From positions 1 through 35,970 of the forward strand of contig CAIXWQ010000084.1 in the NCBI GenBank assembly GCA_903923175.1: a stretch of 35,970 nt of DNA, read 5' to 3'. A program made the translations under genes and the position numbers. This document shows, piece by piece, positions 8,493 to 16,502 of this stretch. Source of the DNA: an uncultured delta proteobacterium (lineage in GTDB: Bacteria > Myxococcota_A > Polyangia > Polyangiales > JADJMO01). The first letter of the stretch is position 1. Each line of letters starts with the position of its first letter. The notes under the pieces were generated by a model. The model made no database searches. It was not told the DNA's origin and was given only the letters and a program-made list of their open reading frames with translations.

Positions 8493-10349
8493 GTGGCGAG
8501 CCCGACCGAGGTCCGGGGCGGCGGTCAGCAGGGCGGGCCGCCCGGACACGCCGCTGACCAGCCGCGCGCGATCGAGGCGCCGGCGCTGGTGCCCGCCAGG
8601 ATGGTGAACGAGGTGCTCTACTGCGAGCGCATCGTTCACCTCGAGTGGGCCCAGCAGGAGTTCGAGCACAACGCGTACACGGCGGAGGGGAACGCGGTGC
8701 ATGCCCGCATCGACGCCGGGGGCGGCGCGTTGCCTGCGCCGCCGGCCTGGCGCGAGGTGGACGAGGAGGAGCCCGACGAGCCCGCGCCTTTCACGGCGCG
8801 ATCGGTGTGGCTGTCGTCCGAGCACCTGGGGCTCACGGCGAAGATCGATCTCGTCGAGGGCGACGCGGACGGTGCGGTCGTGCCGGTGGAGTACAAGCGG
8901 GGGGCCGCGCCCGACGAGCCCGCGGGGGCGTTCCTGCCGGAGCGCGCGCAGCTCTGCGCGCAGGTGCTGCTGCTGCGCGAGCATGGGTACCGCTCTGACG
9001 AGGCGGCGATCTGGTTCGCGAGGTCCCGCCGCCGCGTCGCGATCGTGATCGACGACGCGCTGATCGCGACGACCCTCGACGCCATCGCGCGAGCGCGCGC
9101 GGTCGTCTCGCGCGCGGAGCCGCCGCCGCCGCTCGAAGACAGCCCGAAGTGCGCGGGTTGCTCGCTGGTCGGCATCTGCCTCCCGGACGAGACGAACCTG
9201 CTCCGACGCGACCGCGGCGAGGCGCTCGAGCCGGCGACGGACGAGGACGTGGTCCCAGAGGAGCCGCTCGATCCGGATCCTTGGGGGCTTGCGGGCTCGG
9301 ATCGCTCGCTGGATCTCGGCTTGCGGCGCCTGCACCCGGCGCGCGACGACCGCCTTCCGCTGTACGTGCAGGAGCAAGGGGCGCGGGTGGGGCTGGATGG
9401 CGAGTGCCTGCGGGTGCAGTCGAAGGCGGGGTCGATCGTCGCGCGACTCGCGAACACCTCTCAGGTCGCGCTGATGGGGAACGTGCAGCTGTCGACGCAG
9501 GCGATGCGCGCGTGTCTGGAGCGCGACATCCCGATCTCGTTCTTCAGCTACGGCGGCTGGCACTATGGCCGCGCGGTGGGGCACGACTCCAAGAACGTCG
9601 AGCTACGGATCGCCCAGCACGCGGCCGCGGCCGACGCCTCGACGTGCCTGGCGCTCGCGAGGCGCTTCGTCGTCGCCAAGATCCGGAACGCGCGGACGAT
9701 GCTGCGGCGCAACCACGTCGAGGCGCTCGAGGTGGACCTGGGCGAGCTCGACCGCTTGGGCCACGAGGCCGCGACGGCGCCCGCGCTCGCGTCGCTTCTC
9801 GGCTACGAGGGGACGGCGGCGCGGCTCTACTTCGGCCGATTCACCGGCATGCTGAGGGGCGACGCAGCGGCGACGGGCGCGTTCGATCTGGAGGGGCGCA
9901 ACCGGCGGCCGCCGCGCGATCCCATCAACGCGCTGCTCTCGTTCGCCTACGCGCTGCTGGCGAAGGACTTCGCCGTCGCGCTGAGCGCGGTCGGGCTCGA
10001 TCCGCTCCTCGGCTTCTACCACCAGCCGCGGTTCGGGCGCCCGGCGCTCGCGCTGGATTTGATGGAGGAGTTCCGGCCGATCGTGGGTGACTCGGTGGTG
10101 ATCGGGGCGATCAACAACGGCGTGTTCGCGGCCTCGGATTTCGTGGTCACACCCGCAGCCGCCTCCCTGACCCCCGCAGCCCGCAAGCGGCTGATCGCGG
10201 CCTACGAGCGCCGCATGGATCAGCTGGTGACGCACCCCGTGTTCGGGTACCGCATCTCGTACCGACGCGTCTTGGAGGTGCAGGCGCGCCTGCTCGCGCG
10301 CTTGTTGCTGGGCGAGATCCGCGAGTACCCGTCGTTCCTGACACGGTGA
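8493..10349 (+). CDS. cas4-cas1: Cas4-Cas1 fusion, spacer-acquisition nuclease/integrase
   Basis: A 618-residue fusion. The Cas4 half (about 35-240) is a RecB-like nuclease: Cys44 in EVLYCERI, the PVEYKRG motif with Glu133 and Lys135, and a C-terminal cluster Cys220, Cys223, Cys229, giving the four cysteines of the usual Fe-S cluster. The Cas1 half (about 275-618) has the metal-binding triad Glu439 (LLGYEG), His510 (GFYHQP) and Glu525 (LMEEFRP). Cas4 trims prespacers and selects those with the right PAM; Cas1 with Cas2 inserts them at the leader end. Cas4-Cas1 fusion is a hallmark of I-U/I-G. The GTG at 8493 gives a 36-residue Gly/Pro-rich preface; the ATG at 8601 is an alternative start just before the Cas4 core. 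Confidence 0.93.
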   Translation: MASPTEVRGGGQQGGPPGHAADQPRAIEAPALVPARMVNEVLYCERIVHLEWAQQEFEHNAYTAEGNAVHARIDAGGGALPAPPAWREVDEEEPDEPAPFTARSVWLSSEHLGLTAKIDLVEGDADGAVVPVEYKRGAAPDEPAGAFLPERAQLCAQVLLLREHGYRSDEAAIWFARSRRRVAIVIDDALIATTLDAIARARAVVSRAEPPPPLEDSPKCAGCSLVGICLPDETNLLRRDRGEALEPATDEDVVPEEPLDPDPWGLAGSDRSLDLGLRRLHPARDDRLPLYVQEQGARVGLDGECLRVQSKAGSIVARLANTSQVALMGNVQLSTQAMRACLERDIPISFFSYGGWHYGRAVGHDSKNVELRIAQHAAAADASTCLALARRFVVAKIRNARTMLRRNHVEALEVDLGELDRLGHEAATAPALASLLGYEGTAARLYFGRFTGMLRGDAAATGAFDLEGRNRRPPRDPINALLSFAYALLAKDFAVALSAVGLDPLLGFYHQPRFGRPALALDLMEEFRPIVGDSVVIGAINNGVFAASDFVVTPAAASLTPAARKRLIAAYERRMDQLVTHPVFGYRISYRRVLEVQARLLARLLLGEIREYPSFLTR

Positions 10350-10357
10350 GGTAGGGC

Positions 10358-10648
10358 ATGCGGCAGACCTACGTCGTGAGCTACGACATCTGTGACCCGA
10401 AGCGCCTGCGCAAGGTCTTCAAGACGCTCCGCGGCTACGGCGACCATCTTCAGCTCTCGGTGTTCCGCTGCGAGCTGAGCGCCCGCGAGCTGGTGGAGTT
10501 GCGGACGAAGCTCGCGGCGGTCATGCATCAGGGCGAGGATCAGGTCCTCTTCGTGGACGTCGGGCCTGCGGAGGGGCGCGGCGCCGGCTCCATCTCCTCG
10601 CTGGGGCGGACGTACACTCACCCGGAACGGCATGCGCTCGTCGTCTGA
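10358..10648 (+). CDS. cas2: Cas2, adaptation complex subunit
   Basis: A 96-residue protein of normal Cas2 length, starting YVVSYDICDPKRLRKV with the conserved Asp10 after the first beta strand, followed by the usual LQLSVFRCEL strand. Cas2 dimers bridge two Cas1 dimers in the spacer integration complex. GAGGTAGGG lies just upstream of the ATG. It is the last cas gene and directly precedes the leader, the classic arrangement for acquisition at the leader-repeat junction. Confidence 0.96.
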   Translation: MRQTYVVSYDICDPKRLRKVFKTLRGYGDHLQLSVFRCELSARELVELRTKLAAVMHQGEDQVLFVDVGPAEGRGAGSISSLGRTYTHPERHALVV

Positions 10649-10849
10649 GCTCTCTCCGGGCGAGCGGTCCGGTGCCGCTCGAACCCCGGGGGGCGCTCGC
10701 AAGGCGCGCTTGGTCTTTGAAAACCCGTGGTTTCGAAGAGGTCCCGCGCGAACGGTGTGGATGCACATCGTGCGAAAAGGAGGCGCGCGCGGGACCTCTC
10801 GCGAACCGGGCGGCAAGCGCGCGGGATCGTTGGTAGGATCGGGGGGGCT
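10649..10849 (+). promoter_or_regulatory. CRISPR leader with a perfect 14-bp inverted repeat
   Basis: Non-coding stretch between cas2 and the first repeat. The left part has the locally A/T-richer GGTCTTTGAAAACC (10712-10725), which resembles leader-type promoter or integration signals. AGAGGTCCCGCGCG at 10737-10750 is perfectly complementary to CGCGCGGGACCTCT at 10786-10799. The 35 bases between include a small GCAC/GTGC hairpin. The inverted repeat could bind a regulator, position Cas1-Cas2, or form a hairpin in the pre-crRNA. Its assignment as leader rests on position, repeat orientation and lack of an ORF. The transcription start is not identified. Confidence 0.75.
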
Positions 10850-13236
10850 CTCTCCGTCGCTGAAGGGCGACGGCCACGTTGAAGCGGTTCGCGTTCGGCG
10901 CGTCTCGCGAGCCGTGCGACCTCTCCGTCGCTGAAGGGCGACGGCCACGTTGAAGCCGTCATGCCGAAGCTTCGGGCGGCGCTCGGGCGCATGCTCTCCG
11001 TCGCTGAAGGGCGACGGCCACGTTGAAGCGTCTTCTCGTCCTTCTTCACGAGCACCTCGAAGCGCGCCTCTCCGTCGCTGAAGGGCGACGGCCACGTTGA
11101 AGCCTACGGCGTACCTGCACAATGAACTGACCTCCTACCACTCTCCGTCGCTGAAGGGCGACGGCCACGTTGAAGCCGCATCGCCTGGCGTCGGTCGGCG
11201 CGGGCCCGCTCCTCTCCCTCGCTGAAGGGCGACGGCCACGTTGAAGCGGCTTCGACACGAAGCACGGCATGCACCTCGTACGGCTCTCCGTCGCTGAAGG
11301 GCGACGGCCACGTTGAAGCGCATGGGCTGGACTCACGCGAAGTTTGCGGTTTTCGCGCCTCTCCGTCGCTGAAGGGCGACGGCCACGTTGAAGCGCTGAC
11401 CTCTCCCGCGATCGCTGACCGCCCACGAAGGACTCTCCGTCGCTGAAGGGCGACGGCCACGTTGAAGCACGCAGACGCCGGACGTGCCCGTCAGCATCGA
11501 GCACTCTCCGTCGCTGAAGGGCGACGGCCACGTTGAAGCCGGTGTCAGGGTGTGCTTTCCGGGAAAGGAATCCGTCTCTCCGTCGCTGAAGGGCGACGGC
11601 CACGTTGAAGCACGTCGTCGACGTTCGCGGTGCCGAAGTGCTCCTTGCTCTCCGTCGCTGAAGGGCGACGGCCACGTTGAAGCAGGCTTGGCCATGGGTG
11701 GCGGCGCACCGTGACGCGAGGGCTCTCCGTCGCTGAAGGGCGACGGCCACGTTGAAGCCGGCTGCCCCCGCGTCGCGTCGTAGCGCTTCCACGCCTCTCC
11801 GTCGCTGAAGGGCGACGGCCACGTTGAAGCTCGTCGCCGTCCAACACCCCGACGGCGGGGAAGAGCCTCTCCGTCGCTGAAGGGCGACGGCCACGTTGAA
11901 GCTCGATGGGTCTGCTGACGAAGGCCGACCCAGAGTGGACTCTCCGTCGCTGAAGGGCGACGGCCACGTTGAAGCCTCAAGAGACGCCGACGGCGAGAAG
12001 CGGAGAGCCCCCCGCCTCTCCGTCGCTGAAGGGCGACGGCCACGTTGAAGCAGCACGGCGCCCGACTGCACGGCGAGGTGCACGAGCTCTCCGTCGCTGA
12101 AGGGCGACGGCCACGTTGAAGCTAGTGCGCGAGAAGCTTCGCGAGAGCGAGCACGATCCTCTCCGTCGCTGAAGGGCGACGGCCACGTTGAAGCAGGAAG
12201 ATCGAGTGAATCACAGCAGCCCCCGATCGCTCTCCGTCGCTGAAGGGCGACGGCCACGTTGAAGCCCGATGCACTGCCACGCGAGGTACGGCACGCGGTC
12301 CGCTCTCCGTCGCTGAAGGGCGACGGCCACGTTGAAGCGGCCTGGTGGTCGGCGCCAGCCGCTATTCGACGCGGTTGGGAAGCTCGAGCCGTCTCTCCGT
12401 CGCTGAAGGGCGACGGCCACGTTGAAGCGGCCTGGTGGTCGGCGCGGGCGAGACGGACTCGGCGCTCTCCGTCGCTGAAGGGCGACGGCCACGTTGAAGC
12501 CACCAGTAGGGCCGCGTGAGCACGAACTTCGCGCCGGCTCTCCGTCGCTGAAGGGCGACGGCCACGTTGAAGCCCGTCGTTGTTCGGGTAGCGGTCGATC
12601 GAGTGCTTCGAGCTCTCCGTCGCTGAAGGGCGACGGCCACGTTGAAGCACGCCCGCGCCGGCGATGCGCCGGTCGAGCTCCACCGCGCTCTCCGTCGCTG
12701 AAGGGCGACGGCCACGTTGAAGCCTCGGCGCGTGTGGCCGGCCCGTGCGGCCGTCGATCACCTCTCCGTCGCTGAAGGGCGACGGCCACGTTGAAGCTCG
12801 GCCATTCCGAGCGCCGCCTCCCGCCACGGCCCCCTCTCCGTCGCTGAAGGGCGACGGCCACGTTGAAGCCGATTCGCACGCCGTCAAGGACTGCACATCC
12901 GTCACGCCTCTCCGTCGCTGAAGGGCGACGGCCACGTTGAAGCAGCGCAAACACAAGCGGTGGCGACGGCGCACTGCGCGACTCTCCGTCGCTGAAGGGC
13001 GACGGCCACGTTGAAGCCGCCGTATGTGCGACGAGTGGATCGAGGGCGTCGCGCCTCTCCGTCGCTGAAGGGCGACGGCCACGTTGAAGCCTCAACCCCG
13101 AGATCGACGTCGAGGGGCTCGCGCCGTCTCTCCGTCGCTGAAGGGCGACGGCCACGTTGAAGCCCGGATGCGGCGCAATGGTGGAGACTGGACCCCAGGA
13201 CTCTCCGTCGCTGAAGGGCGACGGCCACGTTGAAGC
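10850..13236 (+). CRISPR. Type I-G CRISPR array, 33 repeats of 36 bp and 32 spacers
   Basis: The repeat begins CTCTCCGTCGC, has the loop TGAAGG, the arm GCGACGG, then CCAC and ends GTTGAAGC. CCGTCGC and GCGACGG form a 7-bp hairpin, and the last eight bases resemble the usual crRNA 5' handle (compare ATTGAAAC), so transcription is left to right from the cas2-side leader. Spacers are 35-40 bp except spacer 21 (12339-12392, 54 bp). Repeat 6 (11212-11247) has one substitution, G to C at its seventh base; the others I checked are identical, including the terminal one. No typical degenerate trailer repeat is seen: the array stops abruptly against a tRNA-Leu sequence. By eye I found no spacer matching the prophage in this window. 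Confidence 0.98.
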
Positions 13237-13237
13237 G

Positions 13238-13312
13238 GCGGACTAGGCAGTCGCGCCGGATTTAGGTTCCGGCGCCGAGAGGCTTGCGGGTTCAAGTCCC
13301 GCCCGTCGCACC
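13238..13312 (+). tRNA. tRNA-Leu(UAG)-like sequence lacking its own 5' acceptor strand
   Basis: From the D arm to the 3' end this is a normal tRNA-Leu: D stem GCG/CGC (13238-13240, 13252-13254), anticodon stem CCGGA/TCCGG around loop TTTAGGT with anticodon TAG (13263-13265), long variable arm GCC-GAGA-GGC, T stem GCGGG/CCCGC with loop TTCAAGT, acceptor 3' strand CCGTCGC (13303-13309), discriminator A and CC. The nine bases where positions 1-9 should be (13229-13237) belong to the last CRISPR repeat and do not pair. However, GCGACGG at 13218-13224 inside that repeat is perfectly complementary to the acceptor 3' strand, leaving 11 extra nucleotides before the D stem. Most likely this is a tRNA fragment used as an attachment site, not a working tRNA. 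Confidence 0.75.
13238..13312. other. Probable phage attachment site (tRNA-Leu core)
   Basis: The tRNA-Leu 3' portion abuts a convergent tyrosine integrase gene whose stop codon lies inside the D loop (13243-13245). Tyrosine integrases commonly recombine within tRNA 3' halves, and the recombined core then sits next to int. Core length cannot be measured because the other junction is outside the window. Orientation (tRNA 3' end facing the phage) fits a left junction or an unintegrated attP. A normal left junction would show an intact tRNA, which is not the case here. Confidence 0.7.
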
Positions 13313-14610
13313 CCTTGTTTTGCCGTGGTCTGCATTGCTCCGGATTTCCCTCCGTCGAGCGACGGGTCGCTGGCGACGATTGCCGACAACTCAGGGATGG
13401 CTTCGCTCAGTGGGAGCAGCTCCCCGAGGCCGAGCTCTTCGGCCTGGCGGGCCGCTCGGCGGTAGCGCTGGATCATCACCGACGACTTGTGGCCGGTTCG
13501 GTCGGAGACCCACTGCTCGGTCTTCCCGTTGGCGAGCGAGAGGGTGATGAAGGTCGCGCGGAGGTCGTGCGCTCGGAGGCGCATCCGCTTCTCGGTCGCC
13601 TCGAAGAGGACCGCGCGATCGATCCCCGCGGGCTTGAGGTCGCCGCGGAGCTGGCTCGCGAGGTGGCGCACGTTCGGGGGGACGATGCCGTCGCCGAAGA
13701 CGTAGGAGCCCTCGGTCCGCATCTTCCGCCAGGCGCGCAGGGCGGTCGCGACGCCGGGGGAGAGCGCCCAGGCGCGGGGGTCGTCGGTCTTGTTCTCCTC
13801 GAGGCGGAGCACCCCGCGGCGCAGGTCGATGTCGACCCACTCGATGAGCGCGGCCTCCGAGGCACGCGTCCCCTCGCGGTCGAGGAAGCCCTCGAGCATG
13901 CGGCGCTCGAGGGGGACGGCGGCGCACGCGAGGAGCGCGGCGTCCTCCTCGGGGTAGAGGTAGAGGCCGAGGCGCGGCTTGAGCGCTTTCGGGAGCCAGC
14001 CGAACGGGATCGGCGAGTGCGTGATCAGCTTCGCCGGGTAGACGGCGAGGCGGCAGATCCGAACGATCAGCTGCGCGATGTGCCGGCGCGACCGCTTGGG
14101 CATCGGGCGGCGCATGATCTCCTCGGCGTGGTCGAGGGTGAACGCCTTGATCGGGAGGTCGACGACGTAGGGCAGCACGTACGACGAGAGCCGGGCCCGG
14201 TTGCAGTTCTTGTCGTGGTCGACCGGGCGCACGTGATCGGGGTAGGCGCGGTGCAGGTCGCCCGAGAGCCACTTCTCGGCGAGCGTCTTGAAGGTCTCGC
14301 CCGCGGCGACCGGGATGGCGTCGCGCTCCTCGAGCCCATCGAGCACCCCCTCGAGCACGCGCAGCGCGGCGGCGAGGCGATCGCCCGCGGCGGCGGCGAG
14401 CTGCTCGAGCATCGGATCGATCAAGTCCGAGCGGCCCGCCTTCCGGAGCCGATGGACGGCCGACGCGAGGATCGCCCCGCGCTCGGTCGCCTCGGTCTCG
14501 GTCGTGCAGGTCGGCATCGCCTGCGACTTGCGCTTCTTCGGCGCGATCGAGAGCGAGACGTACCAGGTCCCCCGGCTCTCGTAGACGCTGCCGGTCGCCT
14601 TGCGGGCCAT
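13243..14610 (-). CDS. int: Tyrosine site-specific recombinase (phage integrase)
   Basis: A 455-residue integrase. The N-terminus (GSVYESRGTWYVSLSI) is the arm-binding domain; the catalytic domain carries Arg249 (EGTRASE), His348 and Arg351 (HDLR), His374 (RTGHKS) and the nucleophile Tyr383 (QRYRR). It cuts and rejoins DNA at the adjacent tRNA-Leu core to integrate or excise the phage. The ATG at 14610 overlaps the stop of the excisionase-like gene (ATGA). The last 22 residues (434-455, containing RAGLEPASLSAPEPK) are encoded antisense to the tRNA sequence and the stop is in its D loop. A much longer upstream extension of the frame is a shadow of the neighbouring genes. Confidence 0.93.
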   Translation of the reverse strand: MARKATGSVYESRGTWYVSLSIAPKKRKSQAMPTCTTETEATERGAILASAVHRLRKAGRSDLIDPMLEQLAAAAGDRLAAALRVLEGVLDGLEERDAIPVAAGETFKTLAEKWLSGDLHRAYPDHVRPVDHDKNCNRARLSSYVLPYVVDLPIKAFTLDHAEEIMRRPMPKRSRRHIAQLIVRICRLAVYPAKLITHSPIPFGWLPKALKPRLGLYLYPEEDAALLACAAVPLERRMLEGFLDREGTRASEAALIEWVDIDLRRGVLRLEENKTDDPRAWALSPGVATALRAWRKMRTEGSYVFGDGIVPPNVRHLASQLRGDLKPAGIDRAVLFEATEKRMRLRAHDLRATFITLSLANGKTEQWVSDRTGHKSSVMIQRYRRAARQAEELGLGELLPLSEAIPELSAIVASDPSLDGGKSGAMQTTAKQGVRRAGLEPASLSAPEPKSGATA

Positions 14611-15026
14611 CAGGCGCGCCCCCCGCTGCGGGTCTTTAGCCCGAGCTTGCGGCGCACCTGGTCGTCGAGCTCGCCAGCGCCCGGGATGACCGGCACGACC
14701 GTCGGCTTCGCCTGCGACCCACCCGAGAGCAGCCACGCGAGCACGTCCGCGCGGCGCGCGAAGACCCGCTTGCCGTGGCGGTAGCTCGGGAAGCGGCCGA
14801 GCCGGGCGGCCTTCAGGTAGCGCGCGCGCTCGCACGGCGCCGAGACCTGGTCGACGACCTCGTCGGCCGAGGGGCCCTGCGACGCGGCGATCCGCGGAAC
14901 CATCCGCTCGATCAGCGCGTCCGCGATCAGATCCACGACCTCGGAGAGCCCGAGGCGCGGCGCGCGCGGCGCGGGGTGCACGTCCGCGACGGCGGCTGCT
15001 GCTGCTCGACTCGCTCGCTCGGACAT
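14610..15026 (-). CDS. Excisionase-like DNA-binding protein
   Basis: This 138-residue protein has a C-terminal half resembling MerR/AlpA-type excisionase folds: RYLKAARLGRFPSYRHGKRV followed by FARRADVLAWLL (helix, winged loop, helix). The N-terminal part is Ala-rich and unrecognised. Directional factors of this type bend attachment-site DNA and steer integrase towards excision. The gene is immediately upstream of int on the same strand and overlaps its start by four bases, the usual int-xis pairing. The ATG at 15026 has GGGGAGG upstream. The excisionase role is inferred from fold and position. Confidence 0.65.
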   Translation of the reverse strand: MSERASRAAAAAVADVHPAPRAPRLGLSEVVDLIADALIERMVPRIAASQGPSADEVVDQVSAPCERARYLKAARLGRFPSYRHGKRVFARRADVLAWLLSGGSQAKPTVVPVIPGAGELDDQVRRKLGLKTRSGGRA

Positions 15027-15028
15027 TC

Positions 15029-15289
15029 TCAGACCTCCCCACCCTTGCGCACGACGAGCATGTAGCGTTGCCCGCCGAAGAGGCTCGCCCGCGCGCGACC
15101 GCACGTGGCGCACCGCGGCCCCGTGGTGACGCGCACGAGGTCGTCTCGCGTCGCGGCGGCGAGGGCCGCGTGCTCGCAGCACGCCGCGCCGACGGTGCCG
15201 AGCGGGTGCGGCATGTCGACGCAGACCGGCAGCTGGGCGACGTCGCAGACGGCGCGCGCGAACGTGATCTCGGGGTGGGTCGAGGACAT
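15029..15289 (-). CDS. Small cysteine-rich phage protein
   Basis: An 86-residue protein with a Cys-Cys-Glu-His pair (AACCEHA), several other cysteines (AVCDV, PVCVD) and a CATCGRA knuckle near the C-terminus, suggesting a zinc ribbon. GGAG precedes the ATG at 15289. It is two bases upstream of the excisionase-like gene in the leftward early operon. No family recognised; a nucleic-acid-binding or regulatory role is only a guess. Confidence 0.6.
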   Translation of the reverse strand: MSSTHPEITFARAVCDVAQLPVCVDMPHPLGTVGAACCEHAALAAATRDDLVRVTTGPRCATCGRARASLFGGQRYMLVVRKGGEV

Positions 15290-15291
15290 CG

Positions 15292-16233
15292 CTACTCCGC
15301 CGCGTCCTCGTCCGAGTCGTCGTCTGCATCGTCGACGCCCTTGCGCGCGACGGGCTTCTTCAGCTTCACGTCGTAGACGTGGTCGGCGTCGTCGTCGTCC
15401 GACAACGCTTCCTTCGCCTCGTCGAGAGTGTCGAAGGCGTCGAGCGTCTGGTCGTCGGTGCCGATCAGCAGGTAGCGCTCTCGGCCGGGCTTCGTGGCGC
15501 GCGCGACCCGGGGCGCGTCGTCGTCGTCGTCCTCCTCGGCGGCGGGGGCCGGCGGGGGAGCGGCGGCGCGCGCGGGGCGCTTCGCCGGGCTCGGCGAGCT
15601 CGCGGCCTTCGGCGCGCGCGCGGGCTGGCGGTACGTGGTGACGACGTCGCCGGCCATCGAGGCGGGGACGTGGCGGAGCGCGCGGGCGGGCTCGAGCTGC
15701 GGGACGGTCTCGGTCTCCTCGACCATCGCGTCGAGCGCATCGAGGAGGCCGGGGCCCCACGACGTGCCGAGCGCGAGGCGGACGATCCGCACCGCGGCAC
15801 GCGGCATGTCGAGGAGCAGGCGCATGTCGGCGGCGGTGAACGTCGGCTCGGTGCTACCCACGGCGGCGGCCCTCGGCGCGGGCGAGGGAGCGGGAGCCGC
15901 GGGCGGCGGCGGCGCCGCGATCGGCGCGGGCGCGGGGTCGATCGGCGCGATCGGCGCGCTGGTACGGGGGGGGGGCCTGCGCGGCGTCGAGGCGGGAGCG
16001 GCGCCGAGCTTCTTGAGGAGCTGCCGGCCCTTCGGCGTCAGGGCGACGGTGTGCATGAGGCCCTTGCCGCCGCCCTCGATGAGCCCCGCGGCGCGCGCGG
16101 GCGAGAGCGACATGCTCAGGATTCCGCGCGTGACACCGAGCGACGCGGCCATCTCGGCGTGCGAGTTGAAGGTCTCGCCCGCATCGAGCTTGGCGGCGAT
16201 CGCGACGAAGGTTCTCTCCTGGTACGGCTTCAC
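15292..16233 (-). CDS. Winged-helix protein with long Pro/Ala linker and acidic tail
   Basis: A 313-residue protein. The first 75 residues look like a winged HTH domain (FNSHAEMAASLGVTRGILSM as helix-turn-helix, followed by VALTPKGRQLLKKLG, a MarR-like wing). Residues about 80-130 are Pro/Ala-rich, the centre contains a predicted helical segment, and the C-terminus carries a short DDQTLDAFDTLDEAKEALSD module ending in a very acidic Asp/Glu tail. It sits in the leftward early operon, and its start overlaps the upstream gene by four bases. A DNA-binding regulator is likely; its target is unknown. Confidence 0.65.
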   Translation of the reverse strand: MKPYQERTFVAIAAKLDAGETFNSHAEMAASLGVTRGILSMSLSPARAAGLIEGGGKGLMHTVALTPKGRQLLKKLGAAPASTPRRPPPRTSAPIAPIDPAPAPIAAPPPPAAPAPSPAPRAAAVGSTEPTFTAADMRLLLDMPRAAVRIVRLALGTSWGPGLLDALDAMVEETETVPQLEPARALRHVPASMAGDVVTTYRQPARAPKAASSPSPAKRPARAAAPPPAPAAEEDDDDDAPRVARATKPGRERYLLIGTDDQTLDAFDTLDEAKEALSDDDDADHVYDVKLKKPVARKGVDDADDDSDEDAAE

Positions 16234-16502
16234 GGTGCACCTCCGGCGGACGCGACGGGCGCGAACGCGGTCTGATCGACGACGACGAATCCTGCGAATC
16301 CGAAGGGGAGCCCCGCGCGCACGCCGGCGATCGCGTGCTCGAGGAGCGCGATGCGCGCCGCGCGGAGCGCGTCCTCGCGCGTGCTGCGGCGCACGGCGCC
16401 GTCACCGAAGGCGACGAGGCGGCCGTGCTCGGGGCAGGTCACGACGAACCAGCCGCCGGGGCGGCGATCGTCCTGCTCGTGGGTGATGACGAACGCGATC
16501 AC
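16230..16502 (-). CDS. Small phage protein of unknown function
   Basis: A 90-residue protein beginning with GTG at 16502, within GTGA that also supplies the stop of the upstream gene. It contains FVVTCPEHGRLVAFGDGA, with Cys and His in a possible metal site, followed by an alanine-rich helix (REDALRAARIALLEHAIAG). The longer frame beginning at 16766 is a shadow. Coupling on both sides supports it as a real member of the early leftward operon. No family recognised. Confidence 0.6.
   Translation of the reverse strand: MIAFVITHEQDDRRPGGWFVVTCPEHGRLVAFGDGAVRRSTREDALRAARIALLEHAIAGVRAGLPFGFAGFVVVDQTAFAPVASAGGAP

Noticed and set aside
11046-13295. Long minus- and plus-strand frames through the array with repeated SATE/FNVAVALQRRR peptides
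   Set aside because: They are the CRISPR repeat read in frame; repeat and spacer lengths keep frames open. No gene.
13218-13312. Ordinary functional tRNA-Leu gene
   Set aside because: The acceptor strand would have to come from the CRISPR repeat with an 11-nt insertion before the D stem; a canonical cloverleaf does not form.
14611-15042. N-terminal extension of the integrase frame
   Set aside because: Arg/Gly/Pro-rich shadow of the excisionase-like gene; the integrase has a proper start at 14610.
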